This document shows positions 34,787 through 43,248 of a DNA stretch of 64,000 bases, one piece after another (the stretch's first letter is position 1; every line of letters starts with the position of its first letter). The notes under the pieces were generated by a model. The model was not told the origin of the DNA, ran no database searches, and was given only the letters and a program-made list of their open reading frames with translations. This DNA comes from Haladaptatus sp. R4 (GTDB taxonomy: Archaea; Halobacteriota; Halobacteria; Halobacteriales; Haladaptataceae). The DNA lies in contig NZ_LWHG01000002.1 in the NCBI RefSeq assembly GCF_001625445.1, positions 1-64,000 of the forward strand, in the 5' to 3' direction. The translations under genes were made by a program, and so were the position numbers.

Positions 34787-36984
34787 CAGTTGTTCACCGC
34801 ACTGGTGCAGTTGTAGAGGGTGCCCGCGGACCCCGACTGGTTGCCGTCGGACGACTGGTACTCGTCGCTGGAAACGACGGTACAGCTGTTTTCGACCCAC
34901 TGGGACACCCCGTTTTGCTGGCTATCGCCGAAGTTCATCGCTCCGGAGCTCGCGTTCCCGCCGTTCGGACCGTTCGACGAATACTGGCCGTTGGCTGCGG
35001 ATTGGGACCCGTACGAGCCGTTCGTTTCCGATGGAGCGTTATCACCTGCACCGCCGCCCATTCGACCGCCGACGAGGACGTATTTGAGTTCGCCGCTCCG
35101 AACGAGCGAGGCGAGTTCGCTCTTGGTCATGACGGGGTCGCTCCCGCCGAACCCGCCGAGCGAGATGATGGGTTCGTCGCTGTTCAGCATCAAGGGGGCG
35201 ATGCTGTTCGCTCCCGAATCCGCGGCCACCAGATACGTTGCGTTACCCTGGTGAGCTTCCAAATACGACAGTAACGCGGTGTTCGCCTCGCTGTTTACAC
35301 CGCCGAATCCCGAACCGGATGCACCGCCCCCACCGGGGAATCCGGAGGCGTTCGACGGTCCCCCGAACTGACTGCCGTTTCCGGCTGTACCGTTGTCGAA
35401 CGAGGCGTTCCCGCCGAATCCGGACGGGGGAGAACCGTTGCCCGTTCCACTCGGCCCGCCGCCGCCGAACGCACTGGACGACGGACCCGCCGAGGGGATA
35501 GAGACGTTCGTCCCCGACGCGATGGACATGGACCCCCAAACCGTCGGCGCGACGAGAAGGACGACGAGACCGAGTGCCGTCGCGGTTCCCATCGCTGACC
35601 GCCAACGACGGTCGGTTCGTCGGCGAACCCGTCCGACCACGAGCGCCGCCGCGACGATGACGACACCACCCACGATGACGGGGGTGAGCGTTTGGCTGTA
35701 GGAGGGGTACCGCGACAGAATGTACGCCTGAACGGCCGCGGTCCCGAGCAGCGTCGCTGGCAGTAGCCATCCGAGGAGGGTGCTCGAATCGGTGTTCCAG
35801 TACTCGTCCCATAACTCGACCAGCCCGATGCCGACCAACGCGGCGACGGGCGGGGCCAACATGACGAGGTAGTAGAGGTGGAAGAACCCGGCGACGCTGA
35901 AGAACGTCGCGGCCGTGAGGAACCACATCCCCCACAGAACGACCGACCGACTCCGACCGTCGAACGGCCACTGACCGCGCTGTCGGTAGACGAGCAGTAC
36001 CAGCGCGACGACTGCCACCGGCAGCAACCAGCCGATTTGCCCGGCGAGTTCCCCGTTGAACAGCCGAAGCGGGCCGATGGCACCGTGACTGAAACCGCCG
36101 CCACCGCCGCCGAATCCACCACTGCTACTGCTGCCACCGATGCCGCCGCCACCCATTCCGGTGAGGCGTTCGATACCGTTGTAGCCGAAAATCAGGCTGA
36201 AGATGGAGTTGTTGTCGGTCGATCCGATATAGGGACGCTGACTGGCCGGGGTCAGCGCAACGACGGTGGCCCACGCGAACGAGACGACGAACAGGACGCC
36301 CGTCGAGAGCACGAGGTCGGTGATGCGTCGCCGTATGGACACCTCCGCGCCGAGCAGGTAGACGAGGTAGAACGCCGGGAGCACGAGGTAGGCCTCCATC
36401 ATCTTGATGTTGAAGCCGAGACCGACCGCGGCCGCGGAGGCGAAGAGCCACCGTCGGCGACCGGTTTCGGCCGCGCGGAGCACGAAGTACGCCCCGCCGA
36501 GTACGGCGAGGACGACGAGCATGTCGGCGGTGTTGTTTCGACTCGTCGGGATGACGACGGCCGTCAGCGCCATCGTCAGCGCGGCGGCCAGTCCCGCACG
36601 TGAGCCGAACGTCCGGCCGACGATTCGATACAGCAGTGCGATCGACAGCACGCACGCGATCGCTTGCGGAAGTATCAGACTCCAGCCGTGGAACCCGAAC
36701 AGCCACGCGCTTGCCGTCTGAATCCACAGGCCGAGCGGGGGTTTATCGACGGTGACGAACCCGGCATCGAACGAGACGAAGAAGAAATTGTGCCAACTCG
36801 TGAGCATGTTTTTCACGGCTGCCGCGTAGTAGAGGTTGGCGTATCCCTCGTCCGAAACGCGATACAGGTTCAAAAACGCCGACAGACAGAGGATGCCGAG
36901 CAGCGCGACTTTCTCCATCGGCGTCTCGTCGGCGAACGACGAGAGCCGGTCGGAGAGCGAGGTGTCCGTCGTTTCGCTACTCAT
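34786..36984 (-). CDS. GT39/ArnT-YkcB-like lipid-linked sugar transferase with sequon-rich C-terminal domain
   Basis: A 732-residue membrane glycosyltransferase. The N-terminal half has ten or so TM helices with the first loop motif DEGYANLYYAAAVKNML (catalytic Asp/Glu of GT-C enzymes) and FVTVDKPPLGLWIQ, typical of ArnT/YkcB. A loop at ~295-325 is a Gly/Ser run. After the last TM comes a ~230-residue extracytoplasmic domain rich in Gly, Ser and Asn with at least ten N-x-S/T sequons, followed by a YkcA/B-type domain (LVAADSGANSIAPLMLNSDEP). ATG 36984 has GGAGGT five bases upstream; the ORF could extend to 37038. It transfers a sugar from a polyprenyl carrier outside the cell. Confidence 0.88.
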   Translation of the reverse strand: MSSETTDTSLSDRLSSFADETPMEKVALLGILCLSAFLNLYRVSDEGYANLYYAAAVKNMLTSWHNFFFVSFDAGFVTVDKPPLGLWIQTASAWLFGFHGWSLILPQAIACVLSIALLYRIVGRTFGSRAGLAAALTMALTAVVIPTSRNNTADMLVVLAVLGGAYFVLRAAETGRRRWLFASAAAVGLGFNIKMMEAYLVLPAFYLVYLLGAEVSIRRRITDLVLSTGVLFVVSFAWATVVALTPASQRPYIGSTDNNSIFSLIFGYNGIERLTGMGGGGIGGSSSSGGFGGGGGGFSHGAIGPLRLFNGELAGQIGWLLPVAVVALVLLVYRQRGQWPFDGRSRSVVLWGMWFLTAATFFSVAGFFHLYYLVMLAPPVAALVGIGLVELWDEYWNTDSSTLLGWLLPATLLGTAAVQAYILSRYPSYSQTLTPVIVGGVVIVAAALVVGRVRRRTDRRWRSAMGTATALGLVVLLVAPTVWGSMSIASGTNVSIPSAGPSSSAFGGGGPSGTGNGSPPSGFGGNASFDNGTAGNGSQFGGPSNASGFPGGGGASGSGFGGVNSEANTALLSYLEAHQGNATYLVAADSGANSIAPLMLNSDEPIISLGGFGGSDPVMTKSELASLVRSGELKYVLVGGRMGGGAGDNAPSETNGSYGSQSAANGQYSSNGPNGGNASSGAMNFGDSQQNGVSQWVENSCTVVSSDEYQSSDGNQSGSAGTLYNCTSAVNN

Positions 36985-37544
36985 CGATACCTCCCACGTC
37001 GGCGGATGAGCGGGCGTCGCGGTGGAAGCCCCAACCATGGTTCACTGGTCGTTCTCGAACGGATAGTCGAATCATCGTTTTCGGGAAGGCCTGCTCCCCG
37101 ATGGATTATATTCGATTGCCGAAGTTGCGGATGGATTCGTCGGAAAAGAGGCACAAATTCGGCACAGATACCTCAATTATTCAGTTCGATTTAGTTCGAG
37201 AACAACCGGCGATGGCGCGCGCGCAGAGAAACAATTCGTGTGAATTTGGGCCTGAATTTCCCCTCATCAGTGACCGATCCGTCCATCAGTTCGGTGAACG
37301 TTTATGGGTGATCTACACGGTAGCCACGAACGGATGAAGCATTATACGGGGGTTCGTGAGCGGTGGAGAGTGGAAAACTGTGGCCGACACCACTTGCGAC
37401 GGCGGTCGGTGCGGCGGATTTTCGGGCAACACCTCGTCGAGTAGAAAGATGGAAGTGAACGAGAGCGCGAATAGATACACGATTCCGGAACCCGCTACCG
37501 ATGCAACGCACGAGTACCACAGGGGTCGACAGGCAAGCGAATCG
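36985..37544. other. Divergent intergenic region with dispersed element copy
   Basis: No credible gene. It contains copy 3 of the two-part element (37116-37160) and, at 37232-37262 on the opposite strand, a partial match to its second half (GGAAATTCAGGCCC then AAATTC). Promoters for the GT39 operon and the winged-helix gene must lie here. Confidence 0.45.
37116..37160 (+). repeat. Dispersed two-part element, copy 3
   Basis: TTGCCGAAGTT at 37116-37126 and GGCACAAATTC at 37150-37160, again with boxes starting 34 bases apart and CGGAAAA shortly before box 2. It sits ~130 bases upstream of the GT39 operon start. Confidence 0.6.
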
Positions 37545-37832
37545 ATGAGACAGCTACTGTGGTGGCTCATCGGCGGGACGCAGGGCGGTAAAAACCGATT
37601 GCGTATCGTCCGGTCGCTGAACCGACGCCCGATGAACACGAACCAACTCTCCAACGAACTGGACCTGAACTACAAAACCGTCCAACACCACCTCGAAATG
37701 CTCGAAGAAAACGACGTGCTCACCACGACGGGTGACGAGTACGGGAAGATGTACTTCCTGACCGACCGGATGGAATCGAACCTCGACCTGCTCGATGAAA
37801 TCGCCGAACAAGCATCCCTCGACGATGACTGA
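37545..37832 (+). CDS. ArsR-like winged-helix regulator
   Basis: A 95-residue protein starting at ATG 37545. The sequence KNRLRIVRSLNRRPMNTNQL, NELDLNYKTVQHHLEMLEEN and DVLTTTGDEYGKMYFLTDRM reads as helix-turn-helix, recognition helix (YKTVQHHL) and wing. This is the usual haloarchaeal HTH_20/ArsR-type small regulator. A longer ORF to 37356 exists but those residues look unstructured. Its stop overlaps the next gene by 8 nt. A regulator plus a small membrane protein is a recurrent haloarchaeal pair, possibly a membrane-tethered sensor system; function unproven. Confidence 0.85.
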   Translation: MRQLLWWLIGGTQGGKNRLRIVRSLNRRPMNTNQLSNELDLNYKTVQHHLEMLEENDVLTTTGDEYGKMYFLTDRMESNLDLLDEIAEQASLDDD

Positions 37833-38247
37833 AGACCGCGCGCTCGTTCGGACGCTCGTCTACGTCGTCGGTTCGCTCGTAGCCGCGGCGCTCATTTCGT
37901 TCCTGCTGCCGCAGTATATCTTCCGGCATCCCGGGCCGCCACAAGGCGGGATGGAGCCGTTGGCCGAGATCATTCAGGTGAAAACGTTCTTCTCCACGTT
38001 CACGAGCGTCCTGCTGCTCGTCCTCCTCACGACCTACGCTCGGATTTACCGTAACCTACCGAACCGGTTCACGATGAGCCTGCTGTTGTTTACCATCTCA
38101 CTGACGCTGTACGCCCTCACCGCGAACCCGTTGGTCACCACCCTGTTCGGCTTCAGACCGCCCGGCGGGCTCGGACCGTTCACGTTCCTGCCGGACATGT
38201 TCGCCAGCGTCTCGGTCATCATCCTGCTCTATCAGAGCTACAAGTGA
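37825..38247 (+). CDS. Four-TM membrane protein coupled to the winged-helix regulator
   Basis: A 140-residue protein with four hydrophobic helices (LVYVVGSLVAAALISFLL, FTSVLLLVLLTTYARIY, FTMSLLLFTISLTLYALT and the C-terminal MFASVSVIILLYQSYK). The loop RHPGPPQGGMEP and NPLVTTLFGFRPPGGLGPF carry many Pro and Gly. ATG 37825 lies inside the last codons of the regulator gene. No catalytic motif. It probably interacts with, or is regulated by, the HTH protein, as seen for similar haloarchaeal pairs. Confidence 0.8.
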   Translation: MTEDRALVRTLVYVVGSLVAAALISFLLPQYIFRHPGPPQGGMEPLAEIIQVKTFFSTFTSVLLLVLLTTYARIYRNLPNRFTMSLLLFTISLTLYALTANPLVTTLFGFRPPGGLGPFTFLPDMFASVSVIILLYQSYK

Positions 38248-39052
38248 CGGTAACGAGGGACTGATGAATACAGTGGCGGGAAAACGGGAACAGGAAAACT
38301 GAGACGGGAAAACTGAGAGTGTCGGATTGGGAGTTTCGGGCATTGGGAACGAGAGAAGTTTCGAGTATTGAGACGGGGATATTGCGAGTATTAGGGGCGG
38401 TATTTCTCCGAAAAATCGATTCGAGAGGTGTTCGCAACCACGCCGTCGTCAGTGTCGGAGCTCATCCGAACGACGCATCGGCGAACCGAATGGAGGCTGA
38501 TGACGGTTCGCCGTCCAGCGTCAGACAGTGATAACGCGTGGGTTGTGATGAACGGGTTCGACGGTGCGCGGACGGAACCATGAAGGTGAGTGATGCGTTC
38601 TGTCAGGGGTGACAGGGGTGACATCCGTCGCACGCGTCGAGGTGATTCGATACTGCTGTGTTCTACTGTGGATTCCGCCCGAAACGACGCTCATCGCGTG
38701 GGTAGCGTGTGGGCCACGTCGGCGCACGTTTTCGACCATCGTTTCGGGTGTGCCTCCGATTTCATCGATGGCCGGGTACCCTAAAGCGATTGTCCGAGAT
38801 CGCACACGACTGTGCGGAAAATCGGGCATAAATGGGTACGGATCGGACCCAAATTCGGTTTCAGGTCGAATACTGCGTCATTTTGGACCGGTAGCCGGAA
38901 ACGATTACGGCGGAGCGGGGGACCCGTATCCCGCTCCAGAAATCGCGGGCGAATATTCGAAGGATGACTGTTCGATGGGGGAGGTGCCGGTGACGGCCGA
39001 GTGCGGGGTGGACCGACAAAATTGTTTGTTGGTATCCTAATACACAGTATCA
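38248..39052. other. Gap with low-complexity stretch and dispersed element copy
   Basis: No supported gene. The first ~150 bases are a purine-rich repeat-like series (GGGAAAAC and variants at 38277-38312). A TGACAGGGG direct duplication is near 38606-38625. Copy 4 of the two-part element is at 38791-38835. The last 25 bases hold an inverted repeat over the TetR start. Confidence 0.45.
38791..38835 (+). repeat. Dispersed two-part element, copy 4 (diverged)
   Basis: TGTCCGAGATC at 38791-38801 and GGCATAAATGG at 38825-38835, same 34-base step, with GCGGAAAA before box 2. Between the boxes CGCACA and TGTGCG form a short inverted repeat. This is the least conserved of the four copies. Confidence 0.5.
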
Positions 39053-39064
39053 ATGACTGATACC
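39031..39064. promoter_or_regulatory. Inverted GTATC repeats over the tetR start
   Basis: GGTATC at 39031-39036 and GTATCA at 39047-39052 face TGATACC at 39058-39064; the ATG at 39053 lies inside the GTATCA-N5-TGATAC dyad. A candidate operator, possibly for autoregulation or for another repressor; its sequence differs from the TGAA-type sites nearby. Confidence 0.45.
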
Positions 39065-39661
39065 CCTTCGTTTCTCGACGAGGTGGACGGTACGCGGGAG
39101 GAGATCATGAGAGCGACCTTCCACGCGCTCTGTGAATACGGGTACAAGGATCTCACGATTCAACACATCACCGACGAGTTCGGAAAATCGAAATCGCTTC
39201 TCTACTACCACTACGACGGCAAAGACGACCTGCTGTTGGATTTCCTCGATTTCATGCTGGAACGGTTCGAGGACCAGATACCGTACCCCGAAGGAGGGAG
39301 CGCCGCGGACCATCTCGACGAACTCCTCGATCAGGTGCTCTTCGACCCCCGTTCGAGCGACTTCCACGGGTTCGCCCAGGCGATGGTCGAACTCCGCGCA
39401 CAAGGGACACACGACGCCGAGTTCCGCAAGCACTTCACGCGCAGCGACGAGTTCATTCGGAAGCAGATCGCACGAATCATCCGCAAGGGTATCGATGAGG
39501 GCGTTTTTCGGGACGTGGACTCTCAACGGACGGCGACGATACTGCAGACGATCATCGTCGGCACGATGACCGAACAGATGACGACCGACGACGACCGCTT
39601 CGAAGCGATACGGGCCGAGACTGACCGCTATCTTCAACGATGCGTTCTGGCGGACGAATAA
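39053..39661 (+). CDS. TetR/AcrR family transcriptional regulator
   Basis: A 202-residue TetR-type repressor. The N-terminal HTH (~15-62) reads EEIMRATFHALCEYGYKDLT, IQHITDEFGKSKSLLYYHYD and then GKDDLLLDFLDFML, the standard fold of the family. The C-terminal ~140 residues are a helical ligand and dimer domain. Two TGAA/TTCA-type palindromes lie right on the start codons of the genes that follow (40117-40136 and 40328-40341), so this protein likely controls the membrane zinc-ribbon gene and the P450 genes. The ligand is probably hydrophobic, given the P450 targets; that is inference. Confidence 0.92.
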   Translation: MTDTPSFLDEVDGTREEIMRATFHALCEYGYKDLTIQHITDEFGKSKSLLYYHYDGKDDLLLDFLDFMLERFEDQIPYPEGGSAADHLDELLDQVLFDPRSSDFHGFAQAMVELRAQGTHDAEFRKHFTRSDEFIRKQIARIIRKGIDEGVFRDVDSQRTATILQTIIVGTMTEQMTTDDDRFEAIRAETDRYLQRCVLADE

Positions 39662-39671
39662 GCGATGTCAA

Positions 39672-40115
39672 CTAGTTTTTCTGCGGTCCGTCGGTTGCCG
39701 AGCCATCGCCGTCGAGCCGCGTCGTACACCAGTGGCAGAAGTCGAGGTCGGCGTCGAGGGCGCGGCCACAACTCGGGCAACGAACGGTTTCCGCGTCGCT
39801 CTCGGTCGGTTGACTGATCTCTGTCGTCACGAGTCGCTCGAACGTGTTCTGGACGTGTGCGAGGAGGTAAGCATCGAGGACGCAAAGGCCGCTGACCAGG
39901 AGAACGGGTGCGGCGGCGAGGAGGTCGACCGGCCCTCCTGTGAAGAGGGCGTCGAGCACGCTGGAGGGGACAAACAGCACAGCAACGGCGTAGAGCGTTG
40001 CAAGCCATCCGAGCGCACGCTTCCAACGGCGGAGATAGAGATGTCCGAGGCCAGTTGCGAGGACGGACAACACCGCCGCGAGCCACGGTCGTTTCCGTGT
40101 CGTCATTCGCTCCAT
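39672..40115 (-). CDS. Membrane protein with C-terminal zinc ribbon
   Basis: A 147-residue protein. The N-terminus has a TM2-like pattern (RPWLAAVLSVLATGLGHLYL, RRWKRALGWLATLYAVAVLF) with two to three TM helices. Then a linker and a zinc ribbon with Cys113, Cys116, Cys127 and Cys130 (RCPSCGRALDADLDFCHWC). Haloarchaea encode many TM-plus-zinc-ribbon proteins of this size; I recall one group as DUF7575. A palindrome begins 2 bases before its ATG, so it is probably repressed by the adjacent, convergent TetR protein. It may be a membrane stress or repair factor; unknown. Confidence 0.8.
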   Translation of the reverse strand: MERMTTRKRPWLAAVLSVLATGLGHLYLRRWKRALGWLATLYAVAVLFVPSSVLDALFTGGPVDLLAAAPVLLVSGLCVLDAYLLAHVQNTFERLVTTEISQPTESDAETVRCPSCGRALDADLDFCHWCTTRLDGDGSATDGPQKN

Positions 40116-40116
40116 A

Positions 40117-40136
40117 TACTGAATGAACGTTCAGTA
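40117..40136. promoter_or_regulatory. TetR-type operator candidate 1
   Basis: TACTGAA-6-TTCAGTA, with a perfect 10-bp palindrome TGAACGTTCA inside at 40124-40133. It touches the ATG (40113-40115) of the minus-strand zinc-ribbon gene. The same arms recur at 40328. Confidence 0.7.
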
Positions 40137-40327
40137 CAACATAAGCCTTTCTCAGGGGGAGGACCCGTACCACGGACGTTCACCACCAACAGCTATCGAT
40201 CCACGGCAGCAACAGAGCGACATATAAACGGATATAACCGCTGTAATAGCGAGATCATTCCAGTTTCAAATCATAAAGGAGATACTTAATTACTCTTCTT
40301 CAAATCCGAAAGATATACAACGAATTG

Positions 40328-40341
40328 ACTGAATGTTCAGT
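40328..40341. promoter_or_regulatory. TetR-type operator candidate 2
   Basis: ACTGAA-TG-TTCAGT, an inverted repeat ending 2 bases before the P450 ATG at 40344. Same arms as candidate 1. Binding here would block transcription initiation or, for a leaderless message, the first transcribed bases. Confidence 0.7.
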
Positions 40342-40343
40342 AC

Positions 40344-41534
40344 ATGGGGTCCTCCAATCGAGGTACGGCCTTCCGTACGCCACCCGAAGCATTGTCCGAC
40401 GAACAAGCCCGACTGGAACCGTTCGACTGGTACGCAGAAATGCGCAGCACCCAGCCAGTGCGGTACGACGAGCAACGACGAAGATGGGACGTGTTCGGTT
40501 ACGACGACGTTAGCGAAGTTCTCGGCGATCACGAGCGATTCACCGCGGATATCGCCAGTGCGGACATTCGGTTCACGGATGGAAGTCCGCTCGGCACGAC
40601 GGCCGAGACACCGTCGATGATCCGGACCGATCCGCCGGAACACGAACGCCTCCGTAATTTCTCCAACCACCGATTTCTCCCCGGGACGTTGGCGGAGAGT
40701 CGGGAACGCTTCGAGCGAATCGCCGACGATATTCTGGACACCGTCGAAACCGGGACGACGGTCGACATCATCGAGGAATTTTCCCATCCGTTCCCGGTGA
40801 CCGTCATCGCCGATCTACTCGGCCTTCCGGCCGTGGACCGCGAACAGTTCCGCGAATGGTCGATAGCGACAACCGAACTGGCGATGACGGACGAGGAGGA
40901 AGCGAAGAAGGCCCAACGCGAGATGAGCGACTATTTCTCGGAACTCATCCCGGACCGCATCGACGGTGACGGAGACGATCTGATTACCCTCGCCGCGTCG
41001 AACGACGAGTTGAATCACGAGGAGGTCGTCAGGTTTTGCATAACCATCCTCGTCGCCGGTAACGTCACGACGGTCAACCTCATCACGAGCACGCTCTGGT
41101 GTCTCGAAGAACACGACCTGTTCGACGCGGTCCGGGCGGGCAAAATCGACCGCTCGAAGCTGATCGAGGAAGTTCTCCGCTACCGTTCACCGGCCCAAGC
41201 AGTCCGACGCGTGACGACGGAACCGGTCGAAATCGGCGGACGCCAAATCGACGAAAACGAGTTGGTCGTCGCACGGATCGGGTCGGCAAACCGTGACCCA
41301 TCCAAGTTCGACGCGCCGAACGAGTTCCGACCCGAGCGGAACCCCAACCCACATCTGACGTTCGGCGGGGGGATTCACTTCTGTCTGGGGGCGCAGTTGG
41401 CCCGATTGGAAGCGGACATCGCTTTGGAACGACTCCTGGACCGGTTCGGAGTGATCGAACCGGACCTCTCTGACCTCTCCCCGCAGTCGCTCGTTTACGG
41501 CGTCGATTCGCTCCCCTGTTACGTCAGCGAATAG
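40344..41534 (+). CDS. Cytochrome P450, first of tandem pair
   Basis: A 396-residue P450. The heme loop FGGGIHFCLGAQLARLE supplies the thiolate Cys347. The I-helix has LVAGNVTT (oxygen-activation region), and the K-helix ExxR is in EEVLRYRSP. No TM anchor, so it is soluble, of the bacterial class I type needing ferredoxin and a reductase; none is encoded beside it. It starts with its ATG directly after a TetR-type palindrome. A second P450 follows 158 bases downstream on the same strand. The substrate is unknown. Confidence 0.95.
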   Translation: MGSSNRGTAFRTPPEALSDEQARLEPFDWYAEMRSTQPVRYDEQRRRWDVFGYDDVSEVLGDHERFTADIASADIRFTDGSPLGTTAETPSMIRTDPPEHERLRNFSNHRFLPGTLAESRERFERIADDILDTVETGTTVDIIEEFSHPFPVTVIADLLGLPAVDREQFREWSIATTELAMTDEEEAKKAQREMSDYFSELIPDRIDGDGDDLITLAASNDELNHEEVVRFCITILVAGNVTTVNLITSTLWCLEEHDLFDAVRAGKIDRSKLIEEVLRYRSPAQAVRRVTTEPVEIGGRQIDENELVVARIGSANRDPSKFDAPNEFRPERNPNPHLTFGGGIHFCLGAQLARLEADIALERLLDRFGVIEPDLSDLSPQSLVYGVDSLPCYVSE

Positions 41535-41692
41535 CGAACCGTATCCGTATCGGGGCGAGCGTCCCATAGCTCTCGTCGTTCGGCCCGTTGAGGATGCGAG
41601 TAATGGGGCCTCCAAGTGAGCAGCCAAATTCATGTCCGATAGGGGGACAGTTTGGAAAAAGCTGATACGGATACGTACATCAATTACTAGGG

Positions 41693-42919
41693 ATGAGTTC
41701 CTCCAACCCGCAGGGTTTGCAGGCGTTCCCCGACGAACTATCCGAGCGGAAAGCGTGGCTCGAACCGTTCGACTGGTATCGGGAGATGCGCGACCAGGCA
41801 CCGGTTCGGTACGACCCGGTTCGACACGTGTGGGACGTGTTCCGGTACGACGACGTGAAGACCATACTCGCCGACGACGAGCGCTTTTCCGTGAGTCCGC
41901 GGAACGCGGACGGCTTTCAGGAACCGGAGGGCGAAGAGGCGGGCGTCATGCTCGACACGATGCTCCTGCAGGACCCGCCGCGACACGACGAACTCCGCGG
42001 CGTCGTGGACGACGAGTTCAGCCCTCGTTCGATTCGGGAGCTAGAACCGCGCATCCGCGAATTGACCACTGAACTGTTGGACGAAATCCTCGACAACGGA
42101 GACGAAATCGACCTCGTGGAGGAGTTCGCCTACCCGCTTCCGGTCATCGTCATCGCCGAACTGCTCGGCGTTCCGGCCGAGGACCGCGACCAGTTCAAAA
42201 CGTGGTCCGACGCCATCGTCTCCGCCGCGAGCGAGGACGAGAACACGGAGGAGTTCTACGAACGCCAAGGCGAGATGCGCCAAGAGATGGCGTTCTACTT
42301 CGTCCAACTCATGGAGGACCGACGGGAGAACCCACAGGACGACCTCATTTCGACGCTCGTCAACGCCGAAATCGACGGCGATCCGCTCTCGCACCGCGAA
42401 ATCCTCGGAACGTGTATCCTGTTGCTCGTCGCCGGGAACATCACGACGACGAACCTCATCACGAACGCGATGCGGTGTTTCGACGAGGACGACACGTTCG
42501 ACGAGTTAGCAGGTGACGACAAGGCGCTCACCACCGCAATCGAGGAGGTGCTTCGCTACCGGTCGCCCGTGCAGGCCATGACCCGCGTGGCGATGGAGGA
42601 CGTGACGATAGGGGGCGAAACCATCGAGGAAGGCGACCGAATCTCCGTCTGGATGGGTTCCGCCAACCGCGACGAACGGAAGTTCGACGACGCCGACGAG
42701 TTCCGCGCCGACCGCGTTCCGAACCAGCACCTCGGCTTCGGCTACAGCACCCACTACTGCCTCGGCGCGCCGCTCGCCCGACTCGAAGCCAAAGTCGCCC
42801 TCTCGGAACTGTTCTCGCGCGTGTCGAACATCACGATTCCCGAAACGACGCTCGAACCGACGCGGAGTTCGTTCATCTACGGCGTCGATTCGCTCCCGAT
42901 TCGATTCGAGCGGGAGTGA
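41693..42919 (+). CDS. Cytochrome P450, second of tandem pair
   Basis: A 408-residue P450 similar in length and order of motifs to the first: LEPFDWYREMRDQAPVRYD at the start (compare LEPFDWYAEM in the first), I-helix LVAGNITTTN, ExxR in EEVLRYRSP, heme loop FGYSTHYCLGAPLARLE with Cys356. The shared N-terminal phrase and GVDSLP at the C-terminus show they are duplicates that diverged. It may be read from its own promoter in the 158-base gap or through from the first P450. Its product could hydroxylate a lipid, terpenoid or foreign compound. Confidence 0.95.
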   Translation: MSSSNPQGLQAFPDELSERKAWLEPFDWYREMRDQAPVRYDPVRHVWDVFRYDDVKTILADDERFSVSPRNADGFQEPEGEEAGVMLDTMLLQDPPRHDELRGVVDDEFSPRSIRELEPRIRELTTELLDEILDNGDEIDLVEEFAYPLPVIVIAELLGVPAEDRDQFKTWSDAIVSAASEDENTEEFYERQGEMRQEMAFYFVQLMEDRRENPQDDLISTLVNAEIDGDPLSHREILGTCILLLVAGNITTTNLITNAMRCFDEDDTFDELAGDDKALTTAIEEVLRYRSPVQAMTRVAMEDVTIGGETIEEGDRISVWMGSANRDERKFDDADEFRADRVPNQHLGFGYSTHYCLGAPLARLEAKVALSELFSRVSNITIPETTLEPTRSSFIYGVDSLPIRFERE

Positions 42920-43248
42920 GTCAGGGAGTAGATCTACACGACGCTTCTTTCCGGTTTTGCTTTCGGAGTATTGGTTGTCCAGCGCGCGTCAAGGATTACT
43001 GAGAAGTCGATACGAAGTTGCTTGATGATGGAAAAAGGGGATGTCTCCCCAAATGACTCCACCAAGTCCAGTTAACCGTTCATCGTCAATCTACGAAAAT
43101 GTACCCCACACATTCCCGATACGTATGATAGTTGAATAAATGAACAACTATTCAACCATCGTCTGACTTCTACGAAGGTCCGTTTGTAACGCAGAAGGAT
43201 CGGTGGGTCGAGTGAGAGTTTATCCTCGTGGGAAGCCTCTCTACTATC
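42920..43248. other. Gap with inverted repeat
   Basis: No gene. GTTGAATA at 43131-43138 faces TATTCAAC at 43149-43156, an 8-bp inverted repeat with a 10-base spacer, ~93 bases ahead of the next ATG. Nothing else is recognised. Confidence 0.45.
43131..43156. promoter_or_regulatory. GTTGAATA inverted repeat
   Basis: Perfect 8-bp arms, AT-rich, spacer AATGAACAAC. Possible operator for the acidic protein gene at 43249. No regulator can be named. Confidence 0.4.

Noticed and set aside
38521-39040. ORFs of 100-143 codons in the gap before tetR
   Set aside because: They overlap on opposite strands, lack third-position GC bias and contain the two-part element and dyads; better read as regulatory DNA.
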